A stretch of DNA of 64,000 nucleotides from NCBI RefSeq assembly GCF_013403985.1, contig NZ_JABFDF010000004.1:186001-250000 (forward strand). Direction: 5' to 3'. Position 1 is the stretch's first letter, and every line of letters starts with the position of its first letter. This document shows positions 42,419 to 52,375 of this stretch, in pieces. Made by a program: the position numbers and the translations under genes. This DNA comes from Winogradskyella ludwigii. GTDB taxonomy: Bacteria; Bacteroidota; Bacteroidia; Flavobacteriales; Flavobacteriaceae. The notes under the pieces were generated by a model. The model was not told the origin of the DNA and searched no databases. It saw only the letters and a list, made by a program, of their open reading frames with translations.

Positions 42419-43960
42419 ATGAACAACAAAGTAAAAATATTAAACGAAAAACTAGCTCTAGCAAAACTTGGAGGTGGACAAGCACGAATAGATAAACAAC
42501 ATCAAAAGAAAAAATTAACAGCACGTGAACGCGTCATATACCTTTTAGACGAAGGTTCATTTGAAGAAATTGGAGCTTTAGTAACACACAGAACTAAAGA
42601 TTTTGGTATGGCCAATCAACAGTTTTATGGAGATGGTGTGGTTACGGGTTATGGCACTGTAAATGGCAAATTGATATATGTATTTGCTCAAGATTTTACT
42701 GTTTTTGGAGGATCGCTATCTGAAACTCACGCTGAAAAGATCTGTAAAATCATGGACATGGCTGTAAATGTTGGAGCACCATTGATTGGTCTTAACGATT
42801 CTGGTGGAGCACGTATTCAAGAAGGCGTGCGCTCTTTAGGTGGTTATGCCGATATTTTTTATAAAAACGTTCAAGCCTCAGGTGTAATTCCGCAAATCTC
42901 TGCGATTATGGGACCTTGTGCTGGTGGAGCTGTGTACTCTCCTGCTATGACGGATTTTACACTTATGGTTGAGGACACCAGTTATATGTTTGTCACTGGA
43001 CCAAATGTTGTAAAAACCGTAACTAATGAAGAAGTCACTAGCGAAGAACTTGGTGGTGCTAGTGTACATTCTTCAAAATCTGGAGTGGCACATAAAACAT
43101 CTACTAATGATGTAGAGTGCTTAGAAGACATCAAGTCACTTTTAAGTTATTTACCACAAAGTAATAAGACAAAACCAGATGCGCTTCCGTTTAAACTAAA
43201 AGAAGAAGTGAGAGATGCACTGTCTTCAATTGTTCCTGAGAACCCAAATAAACCTTACGATATGCACAACGTCATAAAAGGGATTATTGATGCGGATTCT
43301 TTTTACGAAATTCATAAAAACTACGCAGAAAACATCATCGTTGGTTTTGCGCGTTTAGGAGGCAAAAGCATTGGGATTGTTGCCAATCAGCCAATGTTCT
43401 TAGCCGGAGTTCTCGATGTAAACAGTTCTAAAAAAGCTGCGCGATTTGTACGTTTCTGTGACTGTTTTAACATTCCGCTTTTAGTATTAGAAGATGTACC
43501 AGGTTTCTTACCAGGAACGGATCAAGAGTGGAATGCTATTATCACTAATGGAGCTAAGTTGCTTTATGCGTTTAGTGAAGCTACAGTACCAAGAGTTACT
43601 GTTATTACTAGAAAAGCCTATGGTGGAGCTTACGACGTTATGAACTCTAAACATATTGGAGCAGATATGAACTTTGCTTGGCCTAATGCTGAAATTGCAG
43701 TAATGGGAGCTAAAGGCGCTGCTGAAATTATCTTTAAGCGTGAAATTACTTCTGCAGACGATAAGGAAGCTAAATGGAAAGAAAAAGAAGCTGAGTATGC
43801 TGAATTATTTGCCAATCCATACAGTGCTGCTGAACGTGGTTTTATAGACGAGGTTATTTTACCACAAAACACAAGGCGCAAATTAATAAAAGCGTTTAGC
43901 ATGCTTGAAAACAAGGACATCGCAAAACCTGATCGTAAGCATGGAAATATTCCACTTTAG
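42419..43960 (+). CDS. Acyl-CoA carboxylase beta subunit (carboxyltransferase)
   Basis: A 513-residue carboxyltransferase of the propionyl-CoA carboxylase beta type. Markers are [121 protein letters not shown] and [25 protein letters not shown]. It transfers carboxyl from biotin to an acyl-CoA, most likely propionyl-CoA, giving methylmalonyl-CoA. It is the third gene of the cluster and is followed by a terminator. Confidence 0.9.
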   Translation: MNNKVKILNEKLALAKLGGGQARIDKQHQKKKLTARERVIYLLDEGSFEEIGALVTHRTKDFGMANQQFYGDGVVTGYGTVNGKLIYVFAQDFTVFGGSLSETHAEKICKIMDMAVNVGAPLIGLNDSGGARIQEGVRSLGGYADIFYKNVQASGVIPQISAIMGPCAGGAVYSPAMTDFTLMVEDTSYMFVTGPNVVKTVTNEEVTSEELGGASVHSSKSGVAHKTSTNDVECLEDIKSLLSYLPQSNKTKPDALPFKLKEEVRDALSSIVPENPNKPYDMHNVIKGIIDADSFYEIHKNYAENIIVGFARLGGKSIGIVANQPMFLAGVLDVNSSKKAARFVRFCDCFNIPLLVLEDVPGFLPGTDQEWNAIITNGAKLLYAFSEATVPRVTVITRKAYGGAYDVMNSKHIGADMNFAWPNAEIAVMGAKGAAEIIFKREITSADDKEAKWKEKEAEYAELFANPYSAAERGFIDEVILPQNTRRKLIKAFSMLENKDIAKPDRKHGNIPL

Positions 43961-43981
43961 ATGAGATAGAGTTAAAAACAG

Positions 43982-44014
43982 AAACCTGCTAAGACTATAA
44001 AACTTAGCAGGTTT
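43982..44014 (+). terminator. Rho-independent terminator after the carboxyltransferase gene
   Basis: AAACCTGCTAAG and CTTAGCAGGTTT form a perfect 12-bp stem around ACTATAAAA, followed by TT and ATTTT. Confidence 0.85.
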
Positions 44015-44095
44015 TTATTTTAAATCGATAATTCCAACTTATATATACTATTAAATCAATTGTTCATTTTTTATGATTCAAAGCTTGAAAGGCAT

Positions 44096-45868
44096 TTATA
44101 TCTTAGCTTGAAACGTATATAAATCATAATAACGGCCTTCTGCTTTTAATAATTCATCATGATTACCACGCTCTACTATTCGACCATTTTCTATAACTAA
44201 AATCTGATCTGCTTTTTTAATAGTACTCAATCGGTGTGCAATAACAATAGTTGTTCTGTTATTAGTTAACTCCGATAAACTTTTCTGAATTAAACCTTCA
44301 CTTTCGGTATCTAAATTAGAAGTTGCTTCATCTAAAATAATAACTTTAGGATCTGCCAAAATAGCTCTAGCAATAGCTATACGTTGTCGTTGCCCTCCAG
44401 AAAGCTTCACACCACGCTCACCTATTAAAGTCTCTAAACCTTCATCAAAACGGTCTGTAAATTCATTTACATAAGCGGCTTTTACAGCATTTTGCAATTG
44501 AGCCTCCGTAGCATTAGGTCTTGGAAACATAATATTATCACGAATTGTGCCTTCAAACAAAAATTCGTCCTGCAACACAACACCCAAGTTTTTTCTAAAA
44601 CTTTGTAATTTCACCTGTGATAAATCTTTACCATCAATTGTAATGGTTCCTGATTTTGGATTTAAAAATGTTGCTGATAATCCTGCTATTGTTGATTTAC
44701 CCGAACCTGAACTCCCAACCAAAGCAACCACAGAGCCTGATGGCGCATTAAAACTAATATTATGCAAAACAGGCTTATCTTTTTCATATTCAAACGAGAC
44801 ATCTTTAAAAATCAAATCTCCTTTTAAAGCTTCTAATTGAATTGTTCTATTGTCGTCATCTTCTTCAGCAGTTAAATTCATTAACTCTTCAGTCCGATCT
44901 AAACCTGCTAAAGCCTCTGTTAATTGGCTACCAATATTACTCATCTGTACAATTGGTGCTATCATAAAACCAAGCACTAAGGTAAAGAATAGGAATTCTC
45001 CAGACGTCATACTCCCTTCAATCATGTAATAACCACCAATTCCCATAATTCCAGTAGTGGCAACACCTATTAAAAAGGTGGACGAACTTGTCATGAAAGC
45101 TGTTGCTGTTAAACTCTTTTTAACATTCTGAAAAATATCATTTACTCCTTTTTCAAAAACTTTATTTTCTTGTTCTTCAGCATTAAATGCTTTTATAACG
45201 CGAACACCAGCTAATGTTTCGGTTAATCGTCCTTTTACTTCTGCATTAATTTTTCCTCGGGTTCTAAATATTGGACGAATATATTTAAAGGCTTTTAAAG
45301 CTATAATTGCAAAAATGGATAACGGAACAAACACAAAAAGCGTCATCCAAGCATTTAATTTTATTAAAATAATCATAGAGATAATGGCCGTAAACGTACC
45401 ACCAACTAACTGTACTAATCCTGTACCTATAAGATTACGAACACCTTCTACATCACTCATAATACGCGACACTAATGCTCCGGATTTAGTATTATCAAAA
45501 AAACTAATAGGTAAAGACAATACTTTTTTTTGTACTTGAGCACGCAATTCGCTGATAAGATATTGTGCTTGAACACTCAAAATTTTAGTTAAGGCAAATG
45601 ATGTAACGGCTTGAACTGTTATGGCTGTAATTACAATAGCGATTAAGACATACAATTGGTCAAAATCTTTGTTAGGCACCACATCATCTAGTAACACCTT
45701 ACTTTGCCATGGTAAAATAAGTCCTGATATACTGCGAATAACAATAAGTAATAAACCTAAGAAGACTAATTTACGTCGTGGCCAAATAATAGTCTTAAAA
45801 GCACTTAATATGGTTACTTTAGGCTTATCTGTTTTAGACCTTTTAGGTGTCTCTTTTAAGTGTTGCAT
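44096..45868 (-). CDS. ABC exporter, fused permease and ATPase (MsbA-like)
   Basis: A 590-residue half-transporter. Residues about 25-320 contain six transmembrane helices of the type I exporter fold (YLISELRAQVQKKVLSLPISFFDNTKSGALVSRIMSDVEGVRNL is the usual coupling region). The C-terminal ~250 residues are the ATPase: GSSGSGKST Walker A, LSGGQRQRIAIARAILADPK signature, VIILDEATSNLD Walker B and TTIVIAHRLSTIKKAD switch. Homodimers of this family export lipids or drugs (MsbA/BmrA-like). Substrate not determined. It is monocistronic by spacing. Confidence 0.9.
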   Translation of the reverse strand: MQHLKETPKRSKTDKPKVTILSAFKTIIWPRRKLVFLGLLLIVIRSISGLILPWQSKVLLDDVVPNKDFDQLYVLIAIVITAITVQAVTSFALTKILSVQAQYLISELRAQVQKKVLSLPISFFDNTKSGALVSRIMSDVEGVRNLIGTGLVQLVGGTFTAIISMIILIKLNAWMTLFVFVPLSIFAIIALKAFKYIRPIFRTRGKINAEVKGRLTETLAGVRVIKAFNAEEQENKVFEKGVNDIFQNVKKSLTATAFMTSSSTFLIGVATTGIMGIGGYYMIEGSMTSGEFLFFTLVLGFMIAPIVQMSNIGSQLTEALAGLDRTEELMNLTAEEDDDNRTIQLEALKGDLIFKDVSFEYEKDKPVLHNISFNAPSGSVVALVGSSGSGKSTIAGLSATFLNPKSGTITIDGKDLSQVKLQSFRKNLGVVLQDEFLFEGTIRDNIMFPRPNATEAQLQNAVKAAYVNEFTDRFDEGLETLIGERGVKLSGGQRQRIAIARAILADPKVIILDEATSNLDTESEGLIQKSLSELTNNRTTIVIAHRLSTIKKADQILVIENGRIVERGNHDELLKAEGRYYDLYTFQAKI

Positions 45869-45943
45869 GCTTTTTTTAAATTTTATGCAAAGATACGTTT
45901 TACAAATCTCCTAAAGCGGCAACTCATAAACAGAAATGTAATT

Positions 45944-46387
45944 TTAATCTAGAAGTCGTCTGTGGTAATTAATCTGCCCTAAATGATAGGCCAAATGGGA
46001 CGACAAATGCACTAAAAAATATTCAGTGGTCATTGGCGCATTAAAAACTTGAAGTTTATAGTCTGCTTGTAAATCTTCAGTTGATAAGTTGGTTAAGGTC
46101 TTTTCAACAATTACAATAGTCGCTTTCAAATCTTTAATTAATTCGGCTTTAGGAATATTTTTTAGCGAAAATTCTAATTCACGGTTTCTAACATAACCCG
46201 ATTCTCCTAAAATAGCACCTATAAAATGATTTAAATTGGAGACAACATGTAGACTTATATTTCCTGCTGAATTTGTGATTGATCCTTCTGTTTTCCAAAG
46301 GCAAGATTCATCTTTATATTGATTAATTTCATCTATAATACCGTTAAGATCTCTGCTAATTAATTTAATTAATGTCTCTTTAAGCAT
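45944..46387 (-). CDS. DinB-like putative metal-binding protein
   Basis: A 147-residue four-helix-bundle protein of the DinB/DUF1572 type. Three His residues likely form the metal site: one in ISLHVVSNLNHF, others in LVHLSSHLAYHLGQINYHRRLL. Members act as thiol-transferases in some bacteria or have no known activity. The gene is divergent from the exporter gene with 81 bases between starts. Confidence 0.8.
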   Translation of the reverse strand: MLKETLIKLISRDLNGIIDEINQYKDESCLWKTEGSITNSAGNISLHVVSNLNHFIGAILGESGYVRNRELEFSLKNIPKAELIKDLKATIVIVEKTLTNLSTEDLQADYKLQVFNAPMTTEYFLVHLSSHLAYHLGQINYHRRLLD

Positions 46388-46456
46388 ACCGTGGATTTAT
46401 ATAATATTTTAAACTTATATTGCTACTGTTTCTCATCAAAAATAGACAATAATTCT

Positions 46457-46464
46457 TACTTTTG
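46457..46464 (+). promoter_or_regulatory. Bacteroidota-type -7 box of the MFS gene
   Basis: TACTTTTG matches TAnnTTTG and is followed by CGCC and the start codon at 46469, consistent with a nearly leaderless transcript. Confidence 0.55.
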
Positions 46465-46468
46465 CGCC

Positions 46469-47671
46469 ATGAAAAACCAAACTCGGTCTCAATTTGAATT
46501 TGTGGTACTAATGGCAGCTTTAATGTCTATAGTTGCACTATCTATTGATGCGGTTTTACCAGCTTTACCCAAAATTGGTGATTATTTAGGTAGTGTAAAT
46601 GAAACTGAAAATCAAAAACTTATTACCACCATTTTTTTAGGCTTAGGTTTTGGACAGCTTATTTTTGGACCTTTATCTGATACTTTTGGACGTAAACCTA
46701 TGGTTTATTTTGGCTTTGTTGTGTTTATTATTGCATCCATTATTTGCATTACAACACGTAATTTTGAAATGATGCTTTTTGGTCGTGTACTGCAAGGTAT
46801 TGGTTTATCCTCTCCAAGAACCATGAGTACCGCTATAGTTAGAGATTCTTATAGTGGCGACCATATGGCAAAAATTTTATCTGTGGTAACTATGACTTTT
46901 ATTTTGGTCCCTGTAATTGCACCAATGCTAGGTCAGTTTTTGTTATCTCATTTTGGATGGCACTCTATCTTTACTGTAAATTTAGCTTTTGGATCCATTA
47001 TTATATTTTGGTTTTGGAGGCGACAACCAGAAACGCTTCATGAGAACTATCAAAAATCATTTCGATTCTCTAATTTCAAGTCTGGTACTATTACATTTTT
47101 CAGAATAAAATCGGCTGTTATTTACACGTTACTTTCGGGTTTAATTACAGGATCTTTTATGGTGTACTTAAGCACCTCTCAGCAAATTTTTCAAGTTCAA
47201 TATGAATTAGGAGATTTATTCCCTTATATTTTTGGTAGTTTAGCAGTAACTATTGGTCTTTCTACATTTTTAAATAGCGCCATAGTTATCCGATTTGGCA
47301 TGTGGAATCTAGTACATATTGCTTTAATAGCATTTGTAATTAACTCCTTAATTTATGTGATTCTTTTTTGGTCTGGAATAAATCCCCCTTTAGAACTATT
47401 AATGGTGTTTTTAATGATTCAGTTTGCAAGTGTTGCGTTCTTATTTGGAAATTATAGAGCATTAGCCATGCAACCTATGGGACATATTGCAGGAATCGGA
47501 GCTGCGCTTAACGGCTTTATTTCTACCGTTATGGCTGTACCTATAGCTAATTTTATTGGCAGTTTTATTAAAACATCAGTGCTACCCTTATTTATTGGAT
47601 TTTTTGTAACAGGATTAATCGGTTTAATCTTATTCTATAGTGTAAAAAAACCAGTAAGAGTAAAAGCTTAG
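46469..47671 (+). CDS. Bcr/CflA-family multidrug efflux MFS transporter
   Basis: The frame opens at 46391, but ATG 46469, just behind the TACTTTTG box, begins the family-typical KNQTRSQFEFVVLMAALMSIVALSIDAVLPALPKIG (400 residues). About twelve membrane helices follow, with the major-facilitator motif A GPLSDTFGRKPMVYFGF and motif C-like FILVPVIAPMLGQFL, as in Bcr/CflA drug:proton antiporters. Possible substrates are bicyclomycin, chloramphenicol or sulfonamides in relatives; not tested here. It is divergent from the DinB-like gene. Confidence 0.85.
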   Translation: MKNQTRSQFEFVVLMAALMSIVALSIDAVLPALPKIGDYLGSVNETENQKLITTIFLGLGFGQLIFGPLSDTFGRKPMVYFGFVVFIIASIICITTRNFEMMLFGRVLQGIGLSSPRTMSTAIVRDSYSGDHMAKILSVVTMTFILVPVIAPMLGQFLLSHFGWHSIFTVNLAFGSIIIFWFWRRQPETLHENYQKSFRFSNFKSGTITFFRIKSAVIYTLLSGLITGSFMVYLSTSQQIFQVQYELGDLFPYIFGSLAVTIGLSTFLNSAIVIRFGMWNLVHIALIAFVINSLIYVILFWSGINPPLELLMVFLMIQFASVAFLFGNYRALAMQPMGHIAGIGAALNGFISTVMAVPIANFIGSFIKTSVLPLFIGFFVTGLIGLILFYSVKKPVRVKA

Positions 47672-47730
47672 TGTTTTAAATAATTGCTTTCACTCTCCTG
47701 GTTAGATTTAATTCCTGACGTTGACCGCGC

Positions 47731-50622
47731 CTATTTCAATATTACTTTTTGAGTTTTGTGCTGTGTTCTATTGTTTAATTCTACAATATAAACACCTAAA
47801 CTTAATCCGCTCACATCAATAGATTGTGAAGCGCTATTATTTTGTAATACAGAAGTGTTTACCACACGACCTTGAATATCATAAATTTTAGCCGTTGTAG
47901 TTTCTACTAACTGACCAGCAATTACAATAGTCTTTTCATTTTGGTTGCTATAAATATTTAACTTATCAAAACTGTTGTCTATTGTAGATAACGTAGCATT
48001 TGAAATCTGTAAGTAAAAACGACCTGTACCACTTAAGTTAGTACTAGGTGTTAAAGTATAATCTCCAGAGTTTAACAATGTATATGTATTAGCTACAGTA
48101 TCTTCTAAATAAACTAGTGTTGTACTCGATAAGTTAGACGTGTTTACGCTAAATGTAATCGCCTCACCTTGGTTAGCGTTAACACCTAATGGAATAGAAA
48201 CAGCAGTTAAATCTGTATTGTCAATTGCTTGAAGAGCCATTGCTCTCCCTGTGTTTTCTTCAACTAAATGAGAAAATATAGGATAGTTTTCTGAATCTTC
48301 ACCATATACTGCTGCATCATATCCAGGATCTAAACCTAAACTAGCGTTTGTATTAAAGAAGATGCTTGTAGAATAGGTTTCAGAACCTATTAAGTTTAAC
48401 TTAAAGTTTTCACTGTCATTAGATGTTCTACCAGTAATATAATCATCATCTCCACTTAATGTACGCATGGCAGGTGTAAACTCAACAACTCCTCCTGTAG
48501 CATTTGAGGCTACAAAAAAGCCTTGACCAGGTGCTATATTAAAGTTTTCTTCAGTTAACGCTGAGATAGTAGCTTTATTAATAACCGTAAAATTACGAGT
48601 TGTTGGAGCTGCTCCTGTATAGTTTCCGCTGTTGTAAGCATAAACAGCTACTGCAGAAGCATCTAATAAGGCTGTATTCGCAACACTAAAAAATTGATCT
48701 GCATCTACATAACTTGGGTATGGGTTACCAATAAGATTCCATTCATTTCCTGAACCAGAACTAACAATAGGAAAAGTTACAGTGCCATTATCAGGAGTTC
48801 CTGTGAAGGTTAAAAGGTCCCCATTATCTGTAGCAACTCTATAACCTTTAGCCTTAAGTAACACATCACTTGCTCCCATAAGGAAATTCTCATAAGCTGA
48901 AGCCGTAATATTATTATAAGGCGCAAAAGCGTAATATGTGCCATTATCTGCTATTTCAGTAGCATTTTCTCCATTAGTAATAAAGGTATCAAATGTTAAA
49001 CCAGAAGGCATTAACGGGAGTGAAACTAAATCGTTTCCTCCTGTTCCTGCACTAAGAGTGTTTACAAAACGTTCGTAATTTACCGTACCATTAATAGCAC
49101 CATTTAAAATCAAACTTGAATAACTATTAGATTCAGATGTTAAATTTACTGCCTCGGAAACTGATAAAGTAACTCCAGAATTAATAGTTAAGCTTGCTCC
49201 TGCTTGTACCAATACTGATTTTACATCTGCATCTGCACTAAGAACTGCATCAGTTCCTGATTTTATTATTAACCCATAACAAGTATCTGTAGCTGCTGGA
49301 GCACCTGAAACTACTGAACCTTTAAAGTAATCCGTACCATCCCAAACAATATTAGAAATGAAACTTAATGTAAAATAATCTCCGTCAACAAAAGAAACAC
49401 CTGTTGCTGTTGCTATATTTCCTGAAATTGTTAAGTTATAAGCTGTTGATGTAGCAAAAGTATCATTATTATCTACTACTAATTGTAAGCCTTGACAGCC
49501 TTCCAAAGCTGCACTAATAGATGTAATGTCAAATTCTACTGTTACTGTACCTAAATCTCCGGTTTTACTCACACGCCACTTTGACGTTAACTCTTGAGAA
49601 TTATTGGTTGAATTTAATGCAAAATCATATGCTGGGTCTTTAGTATCTTCTCCCCAAAACAAATACTCGCTATCATTTAAATCTGAAGCAGCATTGATAC
49701 TAACAATTCCTGTTCCTCTAGAAGCTGAATGATTAGAACCATCTGATGCTTGACCAATACCCGCTACATTGTGATCAAAATCTCCATTACCAGTATTATC
49801 TTGTACATAAAAATCTTTAATACCGTCTAAAGCTGAACCATATTTTGCTGATAAATAATTTTCAACAATTGTTGTTTCTGCTAGATTAAGTGATCTTTTG
49901 TATAAAATAACTTCAGCTATGTCTCCTTTAAAACTCGTGGTTGATTGTCTACCAATACCAAAATCATTAAAGCTACCTAAAGTTCCATCATAACCAAGTG
50001 CTTGAGAAAGTGTCGCATTTACATATTGATTTATATCTGTACCATTATAATCTTGCGTAATAATATATGGGATATTACCAAGTAACTTCGTTCCTGCTGT
50101 CTTACTGAATGACTTTACAGTTCCATCAGATTCTATTCCTCTTCCCCATATATTTCCATTTGTAGCCCACATCCCTATAGTTTTATCCTCTATATCTTGT
50201 GAAAATGCAGTTCCAGATGGTCCTGCTTGAATAATGCCTCTAGTGTTACTATCAAAAGATGTTGCTTGCAAAACAATAAACAAACTTACTTCACCATTTT
50301 GTCCTATACCAGTTGCTAAGATTCTATCATTATTACCATCAAAATTTACAGTTGAATATCCATTTATGGCGTCAGTTTTTAATTTAGGTTTATAACTTCC
50401 ATTACCCTGTAAGGCATTGTTCCCGTTTCCTGATGCATCATTCCACTGCTGTATCTCAGAATCATTAGCTCCTAAAGTTGTACCTGCATCTGTATAAGTA
50501 CTATTTTCGGCCTTTAGCCATATTTCGTTATCTGTAGTGACTCCTCCTGGTCCTGTTTGAGAAAAACCGTAAGTTGATAATAGTAAAGAAAAGGCTGTGT
50601 AAATTTTTGCTTTTGTTTTCAA
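47731..50622 (-). CDS. Large secreted T9SS protein with LamG-like domain
   Basis: A 963-residue exported protein (signal about 1-21, ending GFSQ). Residues about 30-260 resemble a LamG/concanavalin-like jelly roll (EIWLKAENSTYTDAGTTLG, IQQWNDASGNGNNALQ). The middle contains DUF8202-type/adhesin-like segments (FYVQDNTGNGDFDHNVAGIG, then WRVSKTGDLGTVTVEFDITS). The last ~80 residues, from LNIYSNQNE to QKVILK, are a type A T9SS sorting domain (IYDIQGRVVNTS, LSLGVYIVEL). It is predicted to be a surface or secreted protein; ligand unknown. It is monocistronic; the 216-base gap upstream holds no gene. Confidence 0.85.
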   Translation of the reverse strand: MKTKAKIYTAFSLLLSTYGFSQTGPGGVTTDNEIWLKAENSTYTDAGTTLGANDSEIQQWNDASGNGNNALQGNGSYKPKLKTDAINGYSTVNFDGNNDRILATGIGQNGEVSLFIVLQATSFDSNTRGIIQAGPSGTAFSQDIEDKTIGMWATNGNIWGRGIESDGTVKSFSKTAGTKLLGNIPYIITQDYNGTDINQYVNATLSQALGYDGTLGSFNDFGIGRQSTTSFKGDIAEVILYKRSLNLAETTIVENYLSAKYGSALDGIKDFYVQDNTGNGDFDHNVAGIGQASDGSNHSASRGTGIVSINAASDLNDSEYLFWGEDTKDPAYDFALNSTNNSQELTSKWRVSKTGDLGTVTVEFDITSISAALEGCQGLQLVVDNNDTFATSTAYNLTISGNIATATGVSFVDGDYFTLSFISNIVWDGTDYFKGSVVSGAPAATDTCYGLIIKSGTDAVLSADADVKSVLVQAGASLTINSGVTLSVSEAVNLTSESNSYSSLILNGAINGTVNYERFVNTLSAGTGGNDLVSLPLMPSGLTFDTFITNGENATEIADNGTYYAFAPYNNITASAYENFLMGASDVLLKAKGYRVATDNGDLLTFTGTPDNGTVTFPIVSSGSGNEWNLIGNPYPSYVDADQFFSVANTALLDASAVAVYAYNSGNYTGAAPTTRNFTVINKATISALTEENFNIAPGQGFFVASNATGGVVEFTPAMRTLSGDDDYITGRTSNDSENFKLNLIGSETYSTSIFFNTNASLGLDPGYDAAVYGEDSENYPIFSHLVEENTGRAMALQAIDNTDLTAVSIPLGVNANQGEAITFSVNTSNLSSTTLVYLEDTVANTYTLLNSGDYTLTPSTNLSGTGRFYLQISNATLSTIDNSFDKLNIYSNQNEKTIVIAGQLVETTTAKIYDIQGRVVNTSVLQNNSASQSIDVSGLSLGVYIVELNNRTQHKTQKVILK

Positions 50623-50838
50623 AATTTTAAGTTATATTAATTAATCCGTCGGTGAAAGTACAAAAAAATACCACAAAAAGCACATAAATACGATTAAGTG
50701 TAATTGTGTGTCGGAAAAAATAAAAACTAAATGAATTTTTAAACCTAGTTATTCCCCCTTTAATATAAAGGGTACAAGCATAATACGGATTATTGTGTTG
50801 GTTTTATTGAAGCGTGTAAAAACTGATATGAGAAAAGT

Positions 50839-51459
50839 CTAAAAAATCTCTAAACTCCCTTTGCCTTCTCTTATTACAATAGGCTCCTCTTCTGACAAAT
50901 CTATAATAGTGGATGCTTCGTTATCTCCATAACCACCATCAATTACCAAATCGACCAAATTATCCCATTTTTCTAATATCAACTCTGGATCTGTAGTATA
51001 CTCCAAAACATCGTCGTCATCTCTAATAGATGTAGAAACAATAGGATTTCCTAAAGCAGCTACCATTGCTAAAGCTATAGAATTATCAGGTACTCTAATT
51101 CCTACTGTTTTTCGTTTTTTGAAAGGGTTTGGCAAGTTTTTAGAACCTGGTAAAATAAACGTATAAGGACCAGGTAACGCACGTTTCAAAATTTTAAACG
51201 TAGTTGTATCAATTTGTTTTACGTAATCACTGAGGTTACTTAAATCCTCACAGACGAATGAAAAATTAGATTTTTCAAGCTTCACTCCTTTAATTTGAGC
51301 AATACGCTCTAAGGCTTTAATATTAGTAATATCGCAACCTAAACCATAAACGGTGTCTGTTGGATAAATAACTAATCCACCTTTTTTTAATACTTTAATA
51401 ACTTTCTGAATCGCTTTAGGATTCGGGTTTTCGGGATATATTTTAATAAATTCAGCCAT
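50839..51459 (-). CDS. YciO-type Sua5/YrdC family protein (threonylcarbamoyl-AMP synthase-like)
   Basis: A 206-residue protein of the YrdC/Sua5 superfamily, closest in pattern to E. coli YciO: IYPENPNPKAIQKVIKVLKKGG at the start, YPTDTVYGLGCDITN, KGVKLEKSNFSFVCEDLS, LPGPYTFILPG, GIRVPDN and STIIDLSEEEPIVIREGKG. YrdC-type proteins make threonylcarbamoyl-AMP for the t6A modification of ANN-decoding tRNAs. YciO-type members have the same fold but lower or uncertain activity, so the in vivo role is not settled. The gene is divergent from the esterase lipoprotein. Confidence 0.85.
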   Translation of the reverse strand: MAEFIKIYPENPNPKAIQKVIKVLKKGGLVIYPTDTVYGLGCDITNIKALERIAQIKGVKLEKSNFSFVCEDLSNLSDYVKQIDTTTFKILKRALPGPYTFILPGSKNLPNPFKKRKTVGIRVPDNSIALAMVAALGNPIVSTSIRDDDDVLEYTTDPELILEKWDNLVDLVIDGGYGDNEASTIIDLSEEEPIVIREGKGSLEIF

Positions 51460-51508
51460 AATATGTATCTTTCAAATACGTTTATACAAAGTAACTCTAT
51501 TTTTTAAT

Positions 51509-52372
51509 ATGAAAAACTTAAAACTAGCATTCCTTTTGCTACTTACCACAATAACATTAGTTTCTTGTTCCTCTAATAGTACAGAAAATGAAGATTCTAA
51601 CATATTAAATCCGCTTGAAGCCTACGAAGAACTCAATATTTCTTATGGTAGCGACAGTAATCAGGTTTTTGATTTATACTTACCTGCAAACAGAACTTTT
51701 GCTACAAAAACAATTGTTTTAGTACATGGAGGAGGCTGGACTTCTGGTGACAAGTCCGATATGGATGCTTTTGTAAGTTTTATAAATAATCAAATGCCTA
51801 ATTATGCAGTTGTAAACATCAATTACCGATTGGCAGATAATAACAACCCACCTTATCCTATGCAAATTAACGATATAACTAGTGTTATTAATCATTTAGA
51901 AACTAATGAGAATTACTACACTATTTCCAATACTATTGGTTTTGTAGGAGCCAGTGCTGGTGCCCATTTATCATTATTATGGAGTTATGCTTTTGATACG
52001 GATAGCCAAGTAAAAATGGTTTGTAGTGTTGTTGGACCAACAAACTTTACAGATCCAGCTTATATAAACAATAGCAGCCCATTACTTCAAGAATTTTTAG
52101 ACACGCTTGGAATAGATGCTACATCAACGTATTTAGAAACCATTAGTCCTTACTATAACGTAACAACCTCAGCTCCACCAACCATATTATTCTATGGAGG
52201 TCAAGACCCTTTGGTCCCAACAACTCAAGGAACTTACATGAGAGACAAACTTGAAGAATTGAATGTTATCCATGAATTCACTTTATACCCAAATGAAGGT
52301 CATGGTTGGGATGGACTTAGTTTACTAGATACTACGGTAAAGTTGAAAGTGTTTATTGAAACGTATCTTTAA
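51509..52372 (+). CDS. Alpha/beta-hydrolase lipoprotein (esterase, HSL/BD-FAE-like)
   Basis: A 287-residue lipoprotein (signal ending LVSC). HGGGWTSGDKSD is the HGGG oxyanion motif of hormone-sensitive-lipase-like and feruloyl esterases, GASAGAHLSLLW carries the nucleophile Ser in GxSxG, FYGGQDPLVPTTQ the Asp and NEGHGWDG the His. It is anchored to a membrane, probably with the enzyme outside the cytosol. No polysaccharide-degradation genes are adjacent, so a role in acetyl or feruloyl removal is possible but not shown. Confidence 0.8.
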   Translation: MKNLKLAFLLLLTTITLVSCSSNSTENEDSNILNPLEAYEELNISYGSDSNQVFDLYLPANRTFATKTIVLVHGGGWTSGDKSDMDAFVSFINNQMPNYAVVNINYRLADNNNPPYPMQINDITSVINHLETNENYYTISNTIGFVGASAGAHLSLLWSYAFDTDSQVKMVCSVVGPTNFTDPAYINNSSPLLQEFLDTLGIDATSTYLETISPYYNVTTSAPPTILFYGGQDPLVPTTQGTYMRDKLEELNVIHEFTLYPNEGHGWDGLSLLDTTVKLKVFIETYL

Positions 52373-52375
52373 GAT